A stretch of DNA of 64,000 nt from RZZS01 sp964491785 (GTDB lineage: Bacteria > Pseudomonadota > Alphaproteobacteria > Micavibrionales > Micavibrionaceae). The DNA is taken from positions 124,001 through 188,000 of the forward strand of contig CAZBGS010000003.1 in NCBI GenBank assembly GCA_964491785.1, written 5' to 3'. Shown here piece after piece: positions 27,901-35,468 of this stretch; position 1 is the first letter of the stretch; each line of letters begins with the position of its first letter. Under the pieces are notes generated by a model that searched no databases, had not been told where the DNA came from, and saw nothing but the letters and a program-made list of their open reading frames with translations. A program made the position numbers and the translations under genes.

Positions 27901-28150
27901 CATAGTCCGCCTCGTCCAGCAGACCCGCAAGGACGCCGACTTCCACATCTCCGACCGGATAGAGCTGGCGCTCGATCTCCCCGAGGCCATGAGAAAGGCC
28001 GCCCAGGAACACGCCGACTTCATCAGGTCGGAAACCCTGTCGGCAACCCTTGTCCTCGGCGAAAGCCCCTCCGCCGACTACACCGGCGAGCATGAGCTTT
28101 CGGGCATGAATATCCGGATCGCGGTTACAAAACTAAAGAAGGCTGCCTGA
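24926..28150 (+). CDS. ileS: Isoleucyl-tRNA synthetase, eukaryote-like (IleS2) type
   Basis: Charges tRNA-Ile; 1074 residues. The HIGH motif is GLPHYGH, preceded by FVFYDGPPFANG, and the KMSKS motif is KLSKRLRNYPDP. Both are the version found in eukaryotic, Rickettsial and mupirocin-resistant bacterial enzymes, not the common bacterial IleS1, which ends in a C-terminal zinc finger not seen here. Within the CP1/editing region (about residues 281-311) a roughly 30-residue insertion APHPGPLPRGEGD... comes from a palindromic repeat in frame. The start at 24926 has AAGAGAAAACC before it. Confidence 0.96.
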   Translation: MSGDNSKKYPEAQTNPDYPKMEEEILSFWESEDIFRETIRHREGADEFVFYDGPPFANGLPHYGHLVTGYVKDMIPRYKTMRGFRVDRRFGWDTHGLPAELQTEKEIGISGRKQILDYGLQKYNDACHKSVLQFTKDWEYYVNRQGRWVDFENDYKTLDITYMESVMWAFRQLWDKGLIYEDYRVVPYSWAVESPLSNFETRLDNSYRMRQDPAITIAFKLREKIEGKTSYILAWTTTPWTLPSNLALAVGPDIDYAIIEHEGENIIIAKDRICAYEKILAPHPGPLPRGEGDSAPPSGKVGTRSVPGEGIKIIKGSCLVGKTYEPLFPYFENTENAFRIIGADFVSIEDGTGVVHMAPGFGEDDLHACRAAKIPVVVPVDNQGKFTAEVPDYEGMLVFDANKPIIKALKDRGLLIRQETIDHNYPHCWRTDEPLIYKAINSWYLEVSKFRDRMAELNRENINWVPEHVRDGQFGKWLEGARDWNIARNRFWGAPIPVWKSDDPNYPRIDVYGSIAELERDFGVKVDDLHRPFIDSLTRPNPDDPTGKSTMRRVEDVLDCWFESGSMPFAQVHYPFENKDWFETHFPGDFIVEYIAQTRGWFYTLMVLSTALFDRAPFRNCICHGVVLDENHQKLSKRLRNYPDPIDVFNTYGSDALRWFLVSTPLMQGGDLSIPRDGKAIGQTRNQIINPIWNAWSFFTLYANADNASGNLIGNADGVLDRYILAKTRELIEDTQTRLDQYDIPGACHVIWQFMDALNNWYIRRSRDRFWREEKDADKQAAYDTLYTVLHNLTRVAAPFLPFVTEKIYRGLTGEKSVHLTDWPDAKTLPQDHELVATMDRVREVCSATLSIRERENLRVRLPLSELIVASEDAGSLDRFGDLIADEVNVKRLTLSTDLAAFGALELKVNPAIGKRVGGKMKEIMPAARSGDWKDNGDGTVTIAGETLSGDDFTMRLITAEGLSSQQMSGQGVVILDTKLTPALEREGLARDIVRLVQQTRKDADFHISDRIELALDLPEAMRKAAQEHADFIRSETLSATLVLGESPSADYTGEHELSGMNIRIAVTKLKKAA
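25768..25858. repeat. Palindromic repeat inserted in frame in ileS
   Basis: CCCTCTCCC (25780-25788) and GGGAGAGGG (25792-25800) form a perfect palindrome, followed by more GC-rich sequence up to GGAGAGGG near 25850. The type CTCACCC-GGCCCTCTCCCGCGGGGAGAGGG is a dispersed intergenic repeat in many genomes. A related copy is at 61277-61340. Here it is translated as about 30 extra residues without a stop. Confidence 0.8.
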
Positions 28151-28742
28151 CTGACCTCTCAAGCAGCCTTACCTCCAGCTCATTTGAGACATGCCTTGCG
28201 AGAAGCCTGAGGTTTTCTTCCTGTTTGCCGGAGAATCCCGCACGAGGCCTGTTATCTATCAGGCACAAAACACCAATCCTCAATCCGCCGCCGCAGACCA
28301 GAGGCGCGCCGGCATAAAACCTGATATAAGGCTCCCCTGTCACCAAAGGGTTCCCCTTGAACCGGAAATCCATAAGCGCGTCAAGAACGACCATTACCCT
28401 GCTTTCAAGAATAGCGTGAGCGCAAAACGCCTGCTCTCTCGGCATCTCGGAAGCATCCAGACCGACACGCGACTTGAACCACTGACGATTCTTGTCAACA
28501 AACGAAATAGTGGCCATCGGCACCCCGTACAATCTGGCCGCCAGTTCGGTAATACGATCAAACACAGGCTCCTGACCGGTATCCAGAATCTTGAGTTTAT
28601 GCAAAAGCTCAATTCGCTCGGCTTCATCCGCCGTGGCGGGCGCGGCCATCCATCCGGGTTGAATCTCTTTGTATTCGGGCATGTTCCTGTCCATTAGCAT
28701 TACATCAACAAACACCCTCGCATCATGAATAGCAAAGCTCAT
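28125..28742 (-). CDS. GAF-domain protein
   Basis: Single GAF domain of 205 residues, no output domain. The blocks LKILDTGQEPVFDRITELAA, ISFVDKNRQWFKS, EQAFCAHAI, FYAGAPLV and GVLCLIDNRPR are typical of GAF domains fused to sensor kinases and cyclases, but here it is stand-alone. It probably senses a small ligand or redox state via Cys in FCAH. The start at 28742 has GAGG five bases upstream. It is convergent with ileS and overlaps its end by 26 bases. Confidence 0.88.
   Translation of the reverse strand: MSFAIHDARVFVDVMLMDRNMPEYKEIQPGWMAAPATADEAERIELLHKLKILDTGQEPVFDRITELAARLYGVPMATISFVDKNRQWFKSRVGLDASEMPREQAFCAHAILESRVMVVLDALMDFRFKGNPLVTGEPYIRFYAGAPLVCGGGLRIGVLCLIDNRPRAGFSGKQEENLRLLARHVSNELEVRLLERSVRQPSLVL
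28139..28170. terminator. Possible bidirectional terminator hairpin
   Basis: AAGGCTGC (28139-28146) pairs with GCAGCCTT (28163-28170) around a 16-base loop, in the overlap of convergent ileS and the GAF gene. There is no strong T-tract, so it is tentative. Confidence 0.35.
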
Positions 28743-28908
28743 CTTTGCCTCATACCGGCGTGTGCAGCCGTCCTCAACACTTAAAATTTCACCTTTTTTT
28801 TATTGGCCCTCCTGCTAGCAGCGTGTAGTCTCTAAGACAAACAGGAGAACCGGAATTATTAAGGACATAAAGGACATCCAGAATTTTCTTGACCGGCCCG
28901 AGGTTTCC

Positions 28909-29403
28909 TTGTTCCTCGGCAAGGATTATGTCCGCTACAGAGAGAGATGGCTGCGCGCCGTCCACAAGACCGACAATATTGAAAAAGCTCAATTTCTACC
29001 TTCGCTGAACCTGCTATGCATGATCTTCCCCCCTGCCTGGTTCGGCTACCGTAAACAGCTAAAACTCTACACCGCGTTTCTGGCCACAATGGCAGTACTG
29101 ACTCTGTTCGAAATATTCACCGGAGTGCTGATTCCCTTACCATTATTCATGATGGTTTTCTTTATCGTTTCCCTTTTCGTCAGCGGCTATTATTTAAAAT
29201 ACTCGCTTGAATTCTTTCATAATCTTGATAACCGTGCGCAGGAAAAGTCAGAGCGGGAGCATCTTATTAAAAAGCACGGTGGAACATCGGTCGCCTTCTC
29301 GGTGGCAGGTTCGCTGGTCTACCTGGCGATTATGCTTCTGGTCTATCAGGCAGGCATGATGGCAGCCACCTCCATCGGCCTCGACATCAGCCACCTTGAT
29401 TAA
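28909..29403 (+). CDS. DUF2628-like membrane protein
   Basis: Membrane protein with three or four hydrophobic segments. The block FPPAWFGYRKQLKLYTAFLA matches the DUF2628-type core in which an aromatic FGYRK segment precedes the helices. Function unknown. The annotated start is a TTG at 28909 with CGAGG five bases before it. In frame upstream, AGGAGA followed after seven bases by ATT at 28855 could be a rare ATT start that adds 18 residues (IIKDIKDIQNFLDRPEVS). No ATG, GTG or earlier TTG exists before the stop at 28816. Confidence 0.75.
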   Translation: MFLGKDYVRYRERWLRAVHKTDNIEKAQFLPSLNLLCMIFPPAWFGYRKQLKLYTAFLATMAVLTLFEIFTGVLIPLPLFMMVFFIVSLFVSGYYLKYSLEFFHNLDNRAQEKSEREHLIKKHGGTSVAFSVAGSLVYLAIMLLVYQAGMMAATSIGLDISHLD

Positions 29404-29412
29404 CAATTCCCG

Positions 29413-30381
29413 TCATCCCCGCGCCACACCGTCAGGCGTGCTTTTCGGCGGATTTAATTTGAGAATGCGTTGGACTTCCTCGCAATCAAGCTCCATCTGT
29501 CTGACAAGCTGGCTCACATCGGGGAATTTGGCTTCTCCACGGATTTGCATAACCGGCCTGATCCTCAGGGTTTTATAATATATGTCGCGGTCGAAATCGA
29601 ATATGAAAGCTTCGGCATGCCCCTGCGCCACCTCGAACATCGGCCTGATACCGATATTGGTCGCCGAAGGCAGCCACGGAGCATCCGGCCCGTCCTCCTC
29701 GATCCTCACCCAGGCCGCATATACGCCGTATCCGGGATGCAAGGTTTCCCCGAGAGCGACATTGGCCGTCGGAAACCCCAGCTTTCTGCCGCGCTTGTCG
29801 CCGTGAACGACACTCCCCTGAATCTCCCACGGCCACCCCAGCAGCGAGTTTGCCGCGGCTATCTCGCCATGCCGCAGCTCAGCACGAATTCTGCTTGATG
29901 AAAGTATCTCGCTTCCGTCGTCTTTTTCCGATTCGACAATCGCCACCGAAGAAAGCTTTTCCTTCAGCATGCCGGGCGTCCCCTTGCGAAGCTGACCGAA
30001 CCGGAAACTGTCCCCCACTACCACATGCGAAACGTCAAGCCCTCTTACCAGAATCCCTTCGATGAAATCTTCCGGGCGCTGGCTCGCAAAATCCCAGTCA
30101 AAAGCAATGACAAGCGCGAAATCCGCACCCGACATGGCCAACCGCTCCAGTTTCAACTTTGCGGGCGTAATCCTGAAAGGAGGATCGTCAGGCCGGAACA
30201 AATGACGCGGATGAGGCTCGAAAGTAAGAATTCCAAAAGGCCTGCCCTTCTCTTCCGCATATTCCTTCGCTGTTCCCAGCAATATCTGATGGCCTTTGTG
30301 CACGCCGTCGAAATTGCCGATGGCGGCCACGGCCCCGCGGTATCCGGCAGGAAGCTCCTGTAAATTATAAAAAACGTCCAT
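29413..30381 (-). CDS. ribF: Bifunctional riboflavin kinase/FAD synthetase
   Basis: Makes FMN and FAD from riboflavin. The N-terminal adenylyltransferase domain has AIGNFDGVHKGHQ (the HxGH-type nucleotidyl motif) and LTFEPHPR; the C-terminal flavokinase domain has GDKRGRKLGFPTANV and GYGVYAAW. 322 residues, normal. It lies two genes from ileS and lspA, a common alphaproteobacterial grouping, but on the opposite strand to ileS. Confidence 0.95.
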   Translation of the reverse strand: MDVFYNLQELPAGYRGAVAAIGNFDGVHKGHQILLGTAKEYAEEKGRPFGILTFEPHPRHLFRPDDPPFRITPAKLKLERLAMSGADFALVIAFDWDFASQRPEDFIEGILVRGLDVSHVVVGDSFRFGQLRKGTPGMLKEKLSSVAIVESEKDDGSEILSSSRIRAELRHGEIAAANSLLGWPWEIQGSVVHGDKRGRKLGFPTANVALGETLHPGYGVYAAWVRIEEDGPDAPWLPSATNIGIRPMFEVAQGHAEAFIFDFDRDIYYKTLRIRPVMQIRGEAKFPDVSQLVRQMELDCEEVQRILKLNPPKSTPDGVARG

Positions 30382-30475
30382 CAGGGATTTTACGCCAAGT
30401 CATTTAAGTTTTTGCCTGAAAACTATTCATAACTTGTTTTTAAAAACAAACAACTACGAAACCCCCGAAAGGCAT

Positions 30476-30970
30476 TTATATCCAGCGCCGCACGCGAAGA
30501 GCATAGGCCTGATAGGCATCACCGAATTTCATTCTCAAAAATGCCTCTTCACGTCTGACGAAACGGGTATGAATATAGATAATCAGCGGAACCAACATGA
30601 GAATAAGCCACAAGCTGTCCACAAGAACCCCCAGACCGAATAGAAAAACGCTGGAGGATATGAACATGGGGTTGCGGGTATACCTGTAAGGCCCGGTCGT
30701 CACCAGTCTGGTCGTCGGCTTGTGGGCAGGCACGCAGGTACCAGACTGCCTGAATTCCCTGACAGCCCAGAGCTTAAGCAAAAACCCCGTCACCATTATC
30801 AGCGGCCCGAAAAAGGCCTGCGCCCATGGCGAAAACATGTTTACAGGCCATATGATCCCCGCCGAGATCCCCATTACTATTACCAGAACATAGAGCCTTG
30901 GCGGTCTTATCCTTCTTCGCATGCGGAACGTTCCGCCGCTGTTGCCGTTATTTACTTTTGTTAATCCCAT
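30476..30970 (-). CDS. Isoprenylcysteine/phospholipid methyltransferase-like membrane protein
   Basis: Integral membrane protein of 164 residues with about four helices. GPYRYTRNPMFISSS followed by the C-terminal charged stretch RREEAFLRMKFGDAYQAY is the signature of the PEMT/ICMT family (NP-motif, E-x-x-L-x-x-x-F-G-x-x-Y). SAM-dependent methylation of a lipid or lipid-like substrate is expected; the substrate is not predictable. An internal ATG at residue 17 is also possible. Confidence 0.85.
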   Translation of the reverse strand: MGLTKVNNGNSGGTFRMRRRIRPPRLYVLVIVMGISAGIIWPVNMFSPWAQAFFGPLIMVTGFLLKLWAVREFRQSGTCVPAHKPTTRLVTTGPYRYTRNPMFISSSVFLFGLGVLVDSLWLILMLVPLIIYIHTRFVRREEAFLRMKFGDAYQAYALRVRRWI

Positions 30971-31080
30971 TTACTACAAATAATCAAATGCGCTTAAGGC
31001 CCTGTGCAATTCCGCTTGAGTATCTCTAACGCTCATAATAGAAAGAGTAGCAAAGCCCTAACCACCAGGAGTTAAAAGAT

Positions 31081-32295
31081 ATGGCGAGCTCATATTCAAC
31101 CGCTAAGGAAATCGAAAGTTTCATGATCAGACTCGGCACGCGCCCCATGTTCGTTTGCGACATGGATGGAAACATTATGCGCGGCTACACTCTGGCGCCC
31201 GGCAAAACCCTGCCCCTCGGCCCGAACGACAACCCCGCCAACCAGGCGATACCCTACGGAACCTCCCAGGAAGAAATCGAACGGCTGGTGAAAGAAGGCG
31301 TTCTGGTTCCTGGACTGTTCGCCGAAAAAGCCATGGATGCCCGCCTTCCGGTTGAACTGGTCGAGATCGTCAATGACTACATCCGCTCCGGCAACGCCTA
31401 CCGCCTTGGCTTCCTCACCTCCCGCGGCGCGAAAGACGCCGTCAAGCTAATGAAGGAATCAGGCATCGACCAACCGGAAAAAGCCACTCTCGTCGCAGAC
31501 AGCGGCGGCGCTCTGTATTTCAACGGCGTCCGCTCCGACGTCCGCAAAATGTCTCCCGGCGAAATCGCCTTTCTTGAGAGCGTAAACAGCAAGGAAAACG
31601 AACTTAACGAGATCGTTCGCAAGGCCGTCTCCGCAAATGGCTTTGACGCCTCAAAAGCTTCAAAAGTTTTCATCGAGCAAAAAGGCACCGCGGTAAACAT
31701 CCACTACCGCACCATCCTTAACGACTACGGCCAGCCCGAAGGCTCAGGACTGGACTCTGCCATCGGAGGAGCACTGAAAGAATTCATTGGCAAACTTGTC
31801 GAGCAGGGCCCGAACGAAGAAGATGGCTCCAAGGTCTTCAAAACCCTCGGCGCTCCGGCGGCAGTAGAAATGAAAGTTGCCAAGGTCAACAAGGGCCACG
31901 GCCTTGAAGCCATCGCCCTCGAAGCTTTCAAACTTGACAACCCGCCCACATCTATCGCCTTTTCCGGCGACGACGTCTGCAAGGGCGACGGCGGGCCTGG
32001 CACCGACTACTATGCAATGATCAGGGCAGAGGAACTGGCTGGCCGTTTCGGCATTCCGTTCTTCAACATTCATACCCACCACCCCGAAGGCGGCAAGCTC
32101 GATGGCACCGTTCCCGACCCGAATAAAGCCCCGGACAAGCTGTCAAAGGAACACCCGGCTCCGCGCATCGACCTCGTAGTCCCGCGTCCGGGCAAATTGG
32201 TGGAGCTGATCCTTACCGTCCTTGAGAATACCGCAGGTTGTTGCGGTAACGATGAAGAAGAATCGGGCCACAACTGCTGCTGCTGCGGCCACTGA
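31081..32295 (+). CDS. HAD-family protein related to trehalose-phosphatase, with Cys-rich tail
   Basis: Protein of 404 residues with a HAD-like layout: FVCDMDGNIM (residues 23-32) is the DxDG nucleophile motif with N in place of the usual T, FLTSRGAKDA is motif II, and IAFSGDDVCKGDGGPGTD near 295 is the acidic motif. It appears related to the next gene, which has the standard DYDGT. The last 18 residues carry six cysteines and two histidines (CCGNDEEESGHNCCCCGH), an unusual likely metal-binding tail. AGGAG precedes the start. A strong terminator follows. The substrate is not predictable. Confidence 0.7.
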   Translation: MASSYSTAKEIESFMIRLGTRPMFVCDMDGNIMRGYTLAPGKTLPLGPNDNPANQAIPYGTSQEEIERLVKEGVLVPGLFAEKAMDARLPVELVEIVNDYIRSGNAYRLGFLTSRGAKDAVKLMKESGIDQPEKATLVADSGGALYFNGVRSDVRKMSPGEIAFLESVNSKENELNEIVRKAVSANGFDASKASKVFIEQKGTAVNIHYRTILNDYGQPEGSGLDSAIGGALKEFIGKLVEQGPNEEDGSKVFKTLGAPAAVEMKVAKVNKGHGLEAIALEAFKLDNPPTSIAFSGDDVCKGDGGPGTDYYAMIRAEELAGRFGIPFFNIHTHHPEGGKLDGTVPDPNKAPDKLSKEHPAPRIDLVVPRPGKLVELILTVLENTAGCCGNDEEESGHNCCCCGH

Positions 32296-32312
32296 ATCCT
32301 TTAATAAACTTG

Positions 32313-32360
32313 AACAAGGCCTGCATAATATGTTAAATATTTTGCGGGCCTTGTTTATTT
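32313..32360 (+). terminator. Intrinsic terminator
   Basis: A 13-bp stem, AACAAGGCCTGCA (32313-32325) with TGCGGGCCTTGTT (32343-32355), one G-T pair, then TATTTGTG. It lies only about 18 bases before the next gene's ATG and could act as an attenuator between the two HAD genes. Confidence 0.75.
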
Positions 32361-32372
32361 GTGAGTTTTTCC

Positions 32373-33308
32373 ATGAACAAATATTTTTCCGATGCCGCCT
32401 CCGTTCACCAGAACAATCTTGTTCTGGAAGTAGCCCGGGCTCTCGGTAAAGGTATTCCGGTAAATCTGATTTTCGATTACGACGGCACTCTATCGCCCTT
32501 TCACATTGACCCGGCCAAGGCAGTCATCGACCCTGAATGTCTTGAAGCTCTGCATGAGATCGCCGCAAGCGGAAGGGTAAAGGTTTCTATCCTGACCGGC
32601 AGGGAAGTGGATGTGGCCGCAAACTTTTTAAGGAAAAGGGATGGCGACCTGCCATTCACCATTACCGGAAGCCACGGCGTCGAACATCTTGAAACCGGCG
32701 GCTCGCTGGTGCAGTACCGCTTCACCCCCGAAGAACAGAAATTTGTCGCCGCAATACATGATTTTGGCCATTATATGCAGGATAAATACCATGGAATAAC
32801 CATCGAAATTAAGCATGGTGTTCTCGGCGTCAATGCCGGTACTTTGCCCGATATAACGCGGAAGACGGCGTCCGAAGAAGCCATGGCCTTTCTTACGGAC
32901 ATCATTTCCTCCGATGCCAATCCCGTAACCGGTACAGGCCAGCAGGTTTTCGACCTGGTTCAGGAAAGCGGCCACGAAATGGAAATCCGTCCCTCCGTCT
33001 ACGGCAAGGACTTCGGCATCCGTTATTTCATTAAGCCCGCACGTGAATCACTGACCATCTTTTTCGGAGACAGTTTCGGCGAAACCGGAACCGACCGTCC
33101 GGCCGCCGAGTACATCAAAGCAAACGGCGGAAAAGTCGTCATGGTAATGAACGGACGGATTAAGGTTCCTGAAAAAAATGACCCCGCCGCTCCTGACATG
33201 GTTTTCCAAAGTCCGTCTGATTTGGGAGCTTCCTTAAGAGCAGTTTCTGCCATGATGAAAAATTATGGCCTGAAAACCTGCCCCAGGCATGATCCCCAGC
33301 CTCCATAA
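32373..33308 (+). CDS. Trehalose-phosphatase-like HAD hydrolase
   Basis: HAD hydrolase of 311 residues from the ATG at 32373 (a GTG lies four codons upstream). LIFDYDGTLSPF supplies the nucleophile and acid aspartates, SILTGRE motif II, ITGSHGVEH the cap-domain start typical of OtsB-like enzymes, and TIFFGDSFGETGTD the metal-binding acidic motif. It fits trehalose-6-phosphate phosphatase, but no OtsA synthase lies nearby, so the true sugar phosphate is open. No clear Shine-Dalgarno is visible after the upstream terminator. Confidence 0.8.
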   Translation: MNKYFSDAASVHQNNLVLEVARALGKGIPVNLIFDYDGTLSPFHIDPAKAVIDPECLEALHEIAASGRVKVSILTGREVDVAANFLRKRDGDLPFTITGSHGVEHLETGGSLVQYRFTPEEQKFVAAIHDFGHYMQDKYHGITIEIKHGVLGVNAGTLPDITRKTASEEAMAFLTDIISSDANPVTGTGQQVFDLVQESGHEMEIRPSVYGKDFGIRYFIKPARESLTIFFGDSFGETGTDRPAAEYIKANGGKVVMVMNGRIKVPEKNDPAAPDMVFQSPSDLGASLRAVSAMMKNYGLKTCPRHDPQPP

Positions 33309-33331
33309 CCGCAATAACGGTAAGACAAGCG

Positions 33332-33475
33332 TTATTTCTCTGATGCCTTGCCTCTATCCTGATTCCGCTTTTTTAGCGGCTTGTCGGAAATCGGCTGGCC
33401 TTCCTCGTCGAAATCGTCAGGACTGTATCCTTCAGGTCGGACGTTCTCTGCATCGTATTTTACGAATTTACTCAT
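33332..33475 (-). CDS. Micro-protein of 47 residues
   Basis: Short gene beginning MSKFVKYDAENVRPEGYSPD with AAGGAGAG seven bases before the ATG. It is acidic in the middle (SPDDFDEEG) and basic at the end (KPLKKRNQDRGK), with no hydrophobic segment. Its ATG overlaps the stop of the 41-codon gene upstream as ATGA. I do not recognise it. The strong ribosome site and the coupling argue that it is real. Confidence 0.6.
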   Translation of the reverse strand: MSKFVKYDAENVRPEGYSPDDFDEEGQPISDKPLKKRNQDRGKASEK

Positions 33476-33597
33476 AACACTCTCCTTCTGCGGCCCCTTC
33501 TGGCCGTAGCAGTTATGGTTTTTCTGCGTCCGTGATGATCTACTTCGAGAATTCGATCATAATCCTCTTCGTAACTGTAATTATCTATTGTTTGCAT
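33472..33597 (-). CDS. Micro-protein of 41 residues, Arg-rich C-terminus
   Basis: Begins MQTIDNYSYEEDYDRILEVD and ends in a strongly basic tail (ARRGRRRRVL). GAGG lies six bases before the ATG. The stop overlaps the next gene's start as ATGA. It lies 74 bases downstream of prmB on the same strand, so it is probably transcribed with it. The acidic front and basic tail suggest nucleic-acid or protein binding. Not recognised. Confidence 0.5.
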   Translation of the reverse strand: MQTIDNYSYEEDYDRILEVDHHGRRKTITATARRGRRRRVL

Positions 33598-33671
33598 TTA
33601 GAACCTCGTAGGGGAAGATGTGAAAGTGCCAAAGCCAACGAGCCTGGCAAGATCAATGTTCCTGATGGTTT

Positions 33672-34574
33672 TTACCGAAGAAGTTCCTTGCGCGTTACCC
33701 AGAAGACTTCGCCTTCGCTGTTCTCCGTATCCAGCCACAGGAAGCGGATATCCGGATATTCCTGCTCGATCAGTTCCCTGCCCCGCCCGACCTCGCAGAC
33801 AAGCCCGCCTTTATCGTTAAGATAGTCCGGTGCCTGTTCGATGATTTTTCTGACAATATCAAGTCCGTCTTCCCCGGCGGCCAGCGACATCTCCGGCTCG
33901 TGCCGGTATTCTTCCGGCAATGAGGCCATGCTCCGGGCATCTACATAAGGCGGGTTCGATATTATCAGATCGTATTTTCGCCCCTTCAGCGGTGTGAACA
34001 GATCTCCCTGAAATAGTGTTAGCCTGTCTCCCAGTTCATGCTCCGCGACATTATGCCTCGCCACTTCCAGAGCGCCGGGCGAAAGATCGACCGCATCCAC
34101 GAACGCCTCCGGATACACAAGCGCCGCGATAATCGCAAGACATCCCGAACCGGTGCAAAGATCCAGCACGCTCCCGACCTCCCGTGGCATGCCCGAAGGC
34201 GAAAACCCGCCCTCGCGCATCAGTATCTCGCCAATGAAAGAGCGAGGCACTATCACCCGCTCGTCCACATAAAACGGGATTCCGCTTATATAGGCGCGCC
34301 CCGTTATATATGATGCAGGCTTGCGGGTATGGACGCGGGTCTCGATGACTGTGGCCACTTTGCTGCGCTCGTCGCCAGTGAGACGGCAGTTCCACAACGA
34401 CTCAATCGGCATCCCCGGCGGCAGACTCAAAGTCTCCATCACCAGAAATATCGCCTCATCCATCGCATTGTCCGTCCCGTGCCCGTAAAACAGCCCGGCC
34501 TCATGAAAGCGGGTGACCCCGTATCTTATAAAATCGCCAATGGTGAAAAGTTCGTCAGATATAAATTTCATCAC
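33672..34574 (-). CDS. prmB: Ribosomal protein uL3 glutamine methyltransferase
   Basis: SAM-dependent N5-glutamine methyltransferase of the PrmB/HemK group; 300 residues. The SAM motif is LDLCTGSGCLAIIAA and the substrate-binding NPPY is ISNPPYVDARSM. The N-terminal part, with ARG-like helices and RVIVPRSFIGE, matches PrmB (target ribosomal L3) rather than PrmC, which acts on release factors. Confidence 0.92.
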   Translation of the reverse strand: MMKFISDELFTIGDFIRYGVTRFHEAGLFYGHGTDNAMDEAIFLVMETLSLPPGMPIESLWNCRLTGDERSKVATVIETRVHTRKPASYITGRAYISGIPFYVDERVIVPRSFIGEILMREGGFSPSGMPREVGSVLDLCTGSGCLAIIAALVYPEAFVDAVDLSPGALEVARHNVAEHELGDRLTLFQGDLFTPLKGRKYDLIISNPPYVDARSMASLPEEYRHEPEMSLAAGEDGLDIVRKIIEQAPDYLNDKGGLVCEVGRGRELIEQEYPDIRFLWLDTENSEGEVFWVTRKELLR

Positions 34575-34717
34575 ATTAAACTAGCATGACTTTTCGCAAA
34601 TTTTGATATGGGATAAAAAATATTTTCATCAACGCTCCATCAGAGCTGAGAAGCATGCAGGAATTTATTGCAATCATCCCTCCATTGTGCCAAAAAATAA
34701 CTCCGATTTACAAAACC

Positions 34718-34792
34718 GGGCGGTTAGCTCAGCGGGAGAGCACTACGTTGACATCGTAGGGGTCACTGGTTCAATCCCAGTACCGCCCACCA
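34718..34792 (+). tRNA. tRNA-Val(GAC)
   Basis: Complete cloverleaf: acceptor GGGCGGT (34718-34724) pairs with ACCGCCC (34782-34788); anticodon stem CTACG/CGTAG encloses TTGACAT with anticodon GAC (34750-34752); T-arm GGTTCAATCC; encoded CCA at 34790-34792. Phage-derived genes begin right after it, so it is a plausible integration site. Confidence 0.96.
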
Positions 34793-34854
34793 TTCAAACC
34801 CCTTGTATTCTGCGGTTTTTGCGCTTGGTTAAGAAATTAACCATTTGCACTTAT

Positions 34855-35199
34855 ATGAACATAATAACACGAACGAATCACGAATATTGCACAAGACTCG
34901 TGCAAAATACGTGCAATGAATCCCTGAGAAATCAGGTTGGCGAGGCGGGAAAAACAACCGGAAGGGATGCACTGCCCCGGATCGCGCAAGCGGTTAAACA
35001 AATTCGGGAACAAGAGGCTAGGGGAAAAGTCACGGCAGGTGTTTTCGAAAATGCCGGTTCTGAATTGCTTTTTAACGATCAGCAGGTTTGCTTCATTGAA
35101 AGCGACGTTAGCGAAATGGATGATAAGTCACTTTGTGAATTTATAGCCGAATCCGCCAACACCATATCAGCGATAGCCAAGAAGATGCAGGGGGAATGA
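34855..35199 (+). CDS. Small phage-associated protein
   Basis: Protein of 114 residues, not recognised. Helical and charged, with AQAVKQIREQEARGKVTAG in the middle, ending AIAKKMQGE. The same ending AIAKKM recurs in the 21-codon peptide at 35465. The start ATG lies 62 bases after tRNA-Val without a strong ribosome site. It ends in an ATGA overlap with the next gene. Confidence 0.45.
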   Translation: MNIITRTNHEYCTRLVQNTCNESLRNQVGEAGKTTGRDALPRIAQAVKQIREQEARGKVTAGVFENAGSELLFNDQQVCFIESDVSEMDDKSLCEFIAESANTISAIAKKMQGE

Positions 35200-35468
35200 C
35201 ACTCGAAGAAGCAATTAACATTGTCGATTTTGAGCGGCAAAACATGGGCCGCGAACCCGATTTCATGGAAGCTTGCGAGGTTGTTCTAGAGGCTGCCAGA
35301 GCCTTGCAGGACAGTTATCCTGAAATAGTAAATCTTAAAGGAGATCGAAAGTTTATGTGCTTTCCAATAAAGGAGGATAAGACACTTCCTAAAGGCGCTA
35401 TGGAGTTGCGAGAAAAAAGCGGGAAGGTTTTAGGCAGGATTGTTGACGCTGATGGAGAGTGCACATGA
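35196..35468 (+). CDS. Small phage-associated protein
   Basis: Protein of 90 residues, not recognised, beginning MTLEEAINIVDFERQNMG. AGGGGGA precedes the ATG. Its first codons and upstream bases closely resemble those of the gene at 35527 (both ATGACACTCGA-GAAGC after CCAAGAAGATG), which suggests a local duplication. ATGA overlaps at both ends. Confidence 0.5.
   Translation: MTLEEAINIVDFERQNMGREPDFMEACEVVLEAARALQDSYPEIVNLKGDRKFMCFPIKEDKTLPKGAMELREKSGKVLGRIVDADGECT

Noticed and set aside
34718..34792. Duplicate of the tRNA-Val 3' end as a second attachment site
   Set aside because: I looked near 39000-39200 and saw no second copy of the CCCAGTACCGCCCACCA region.
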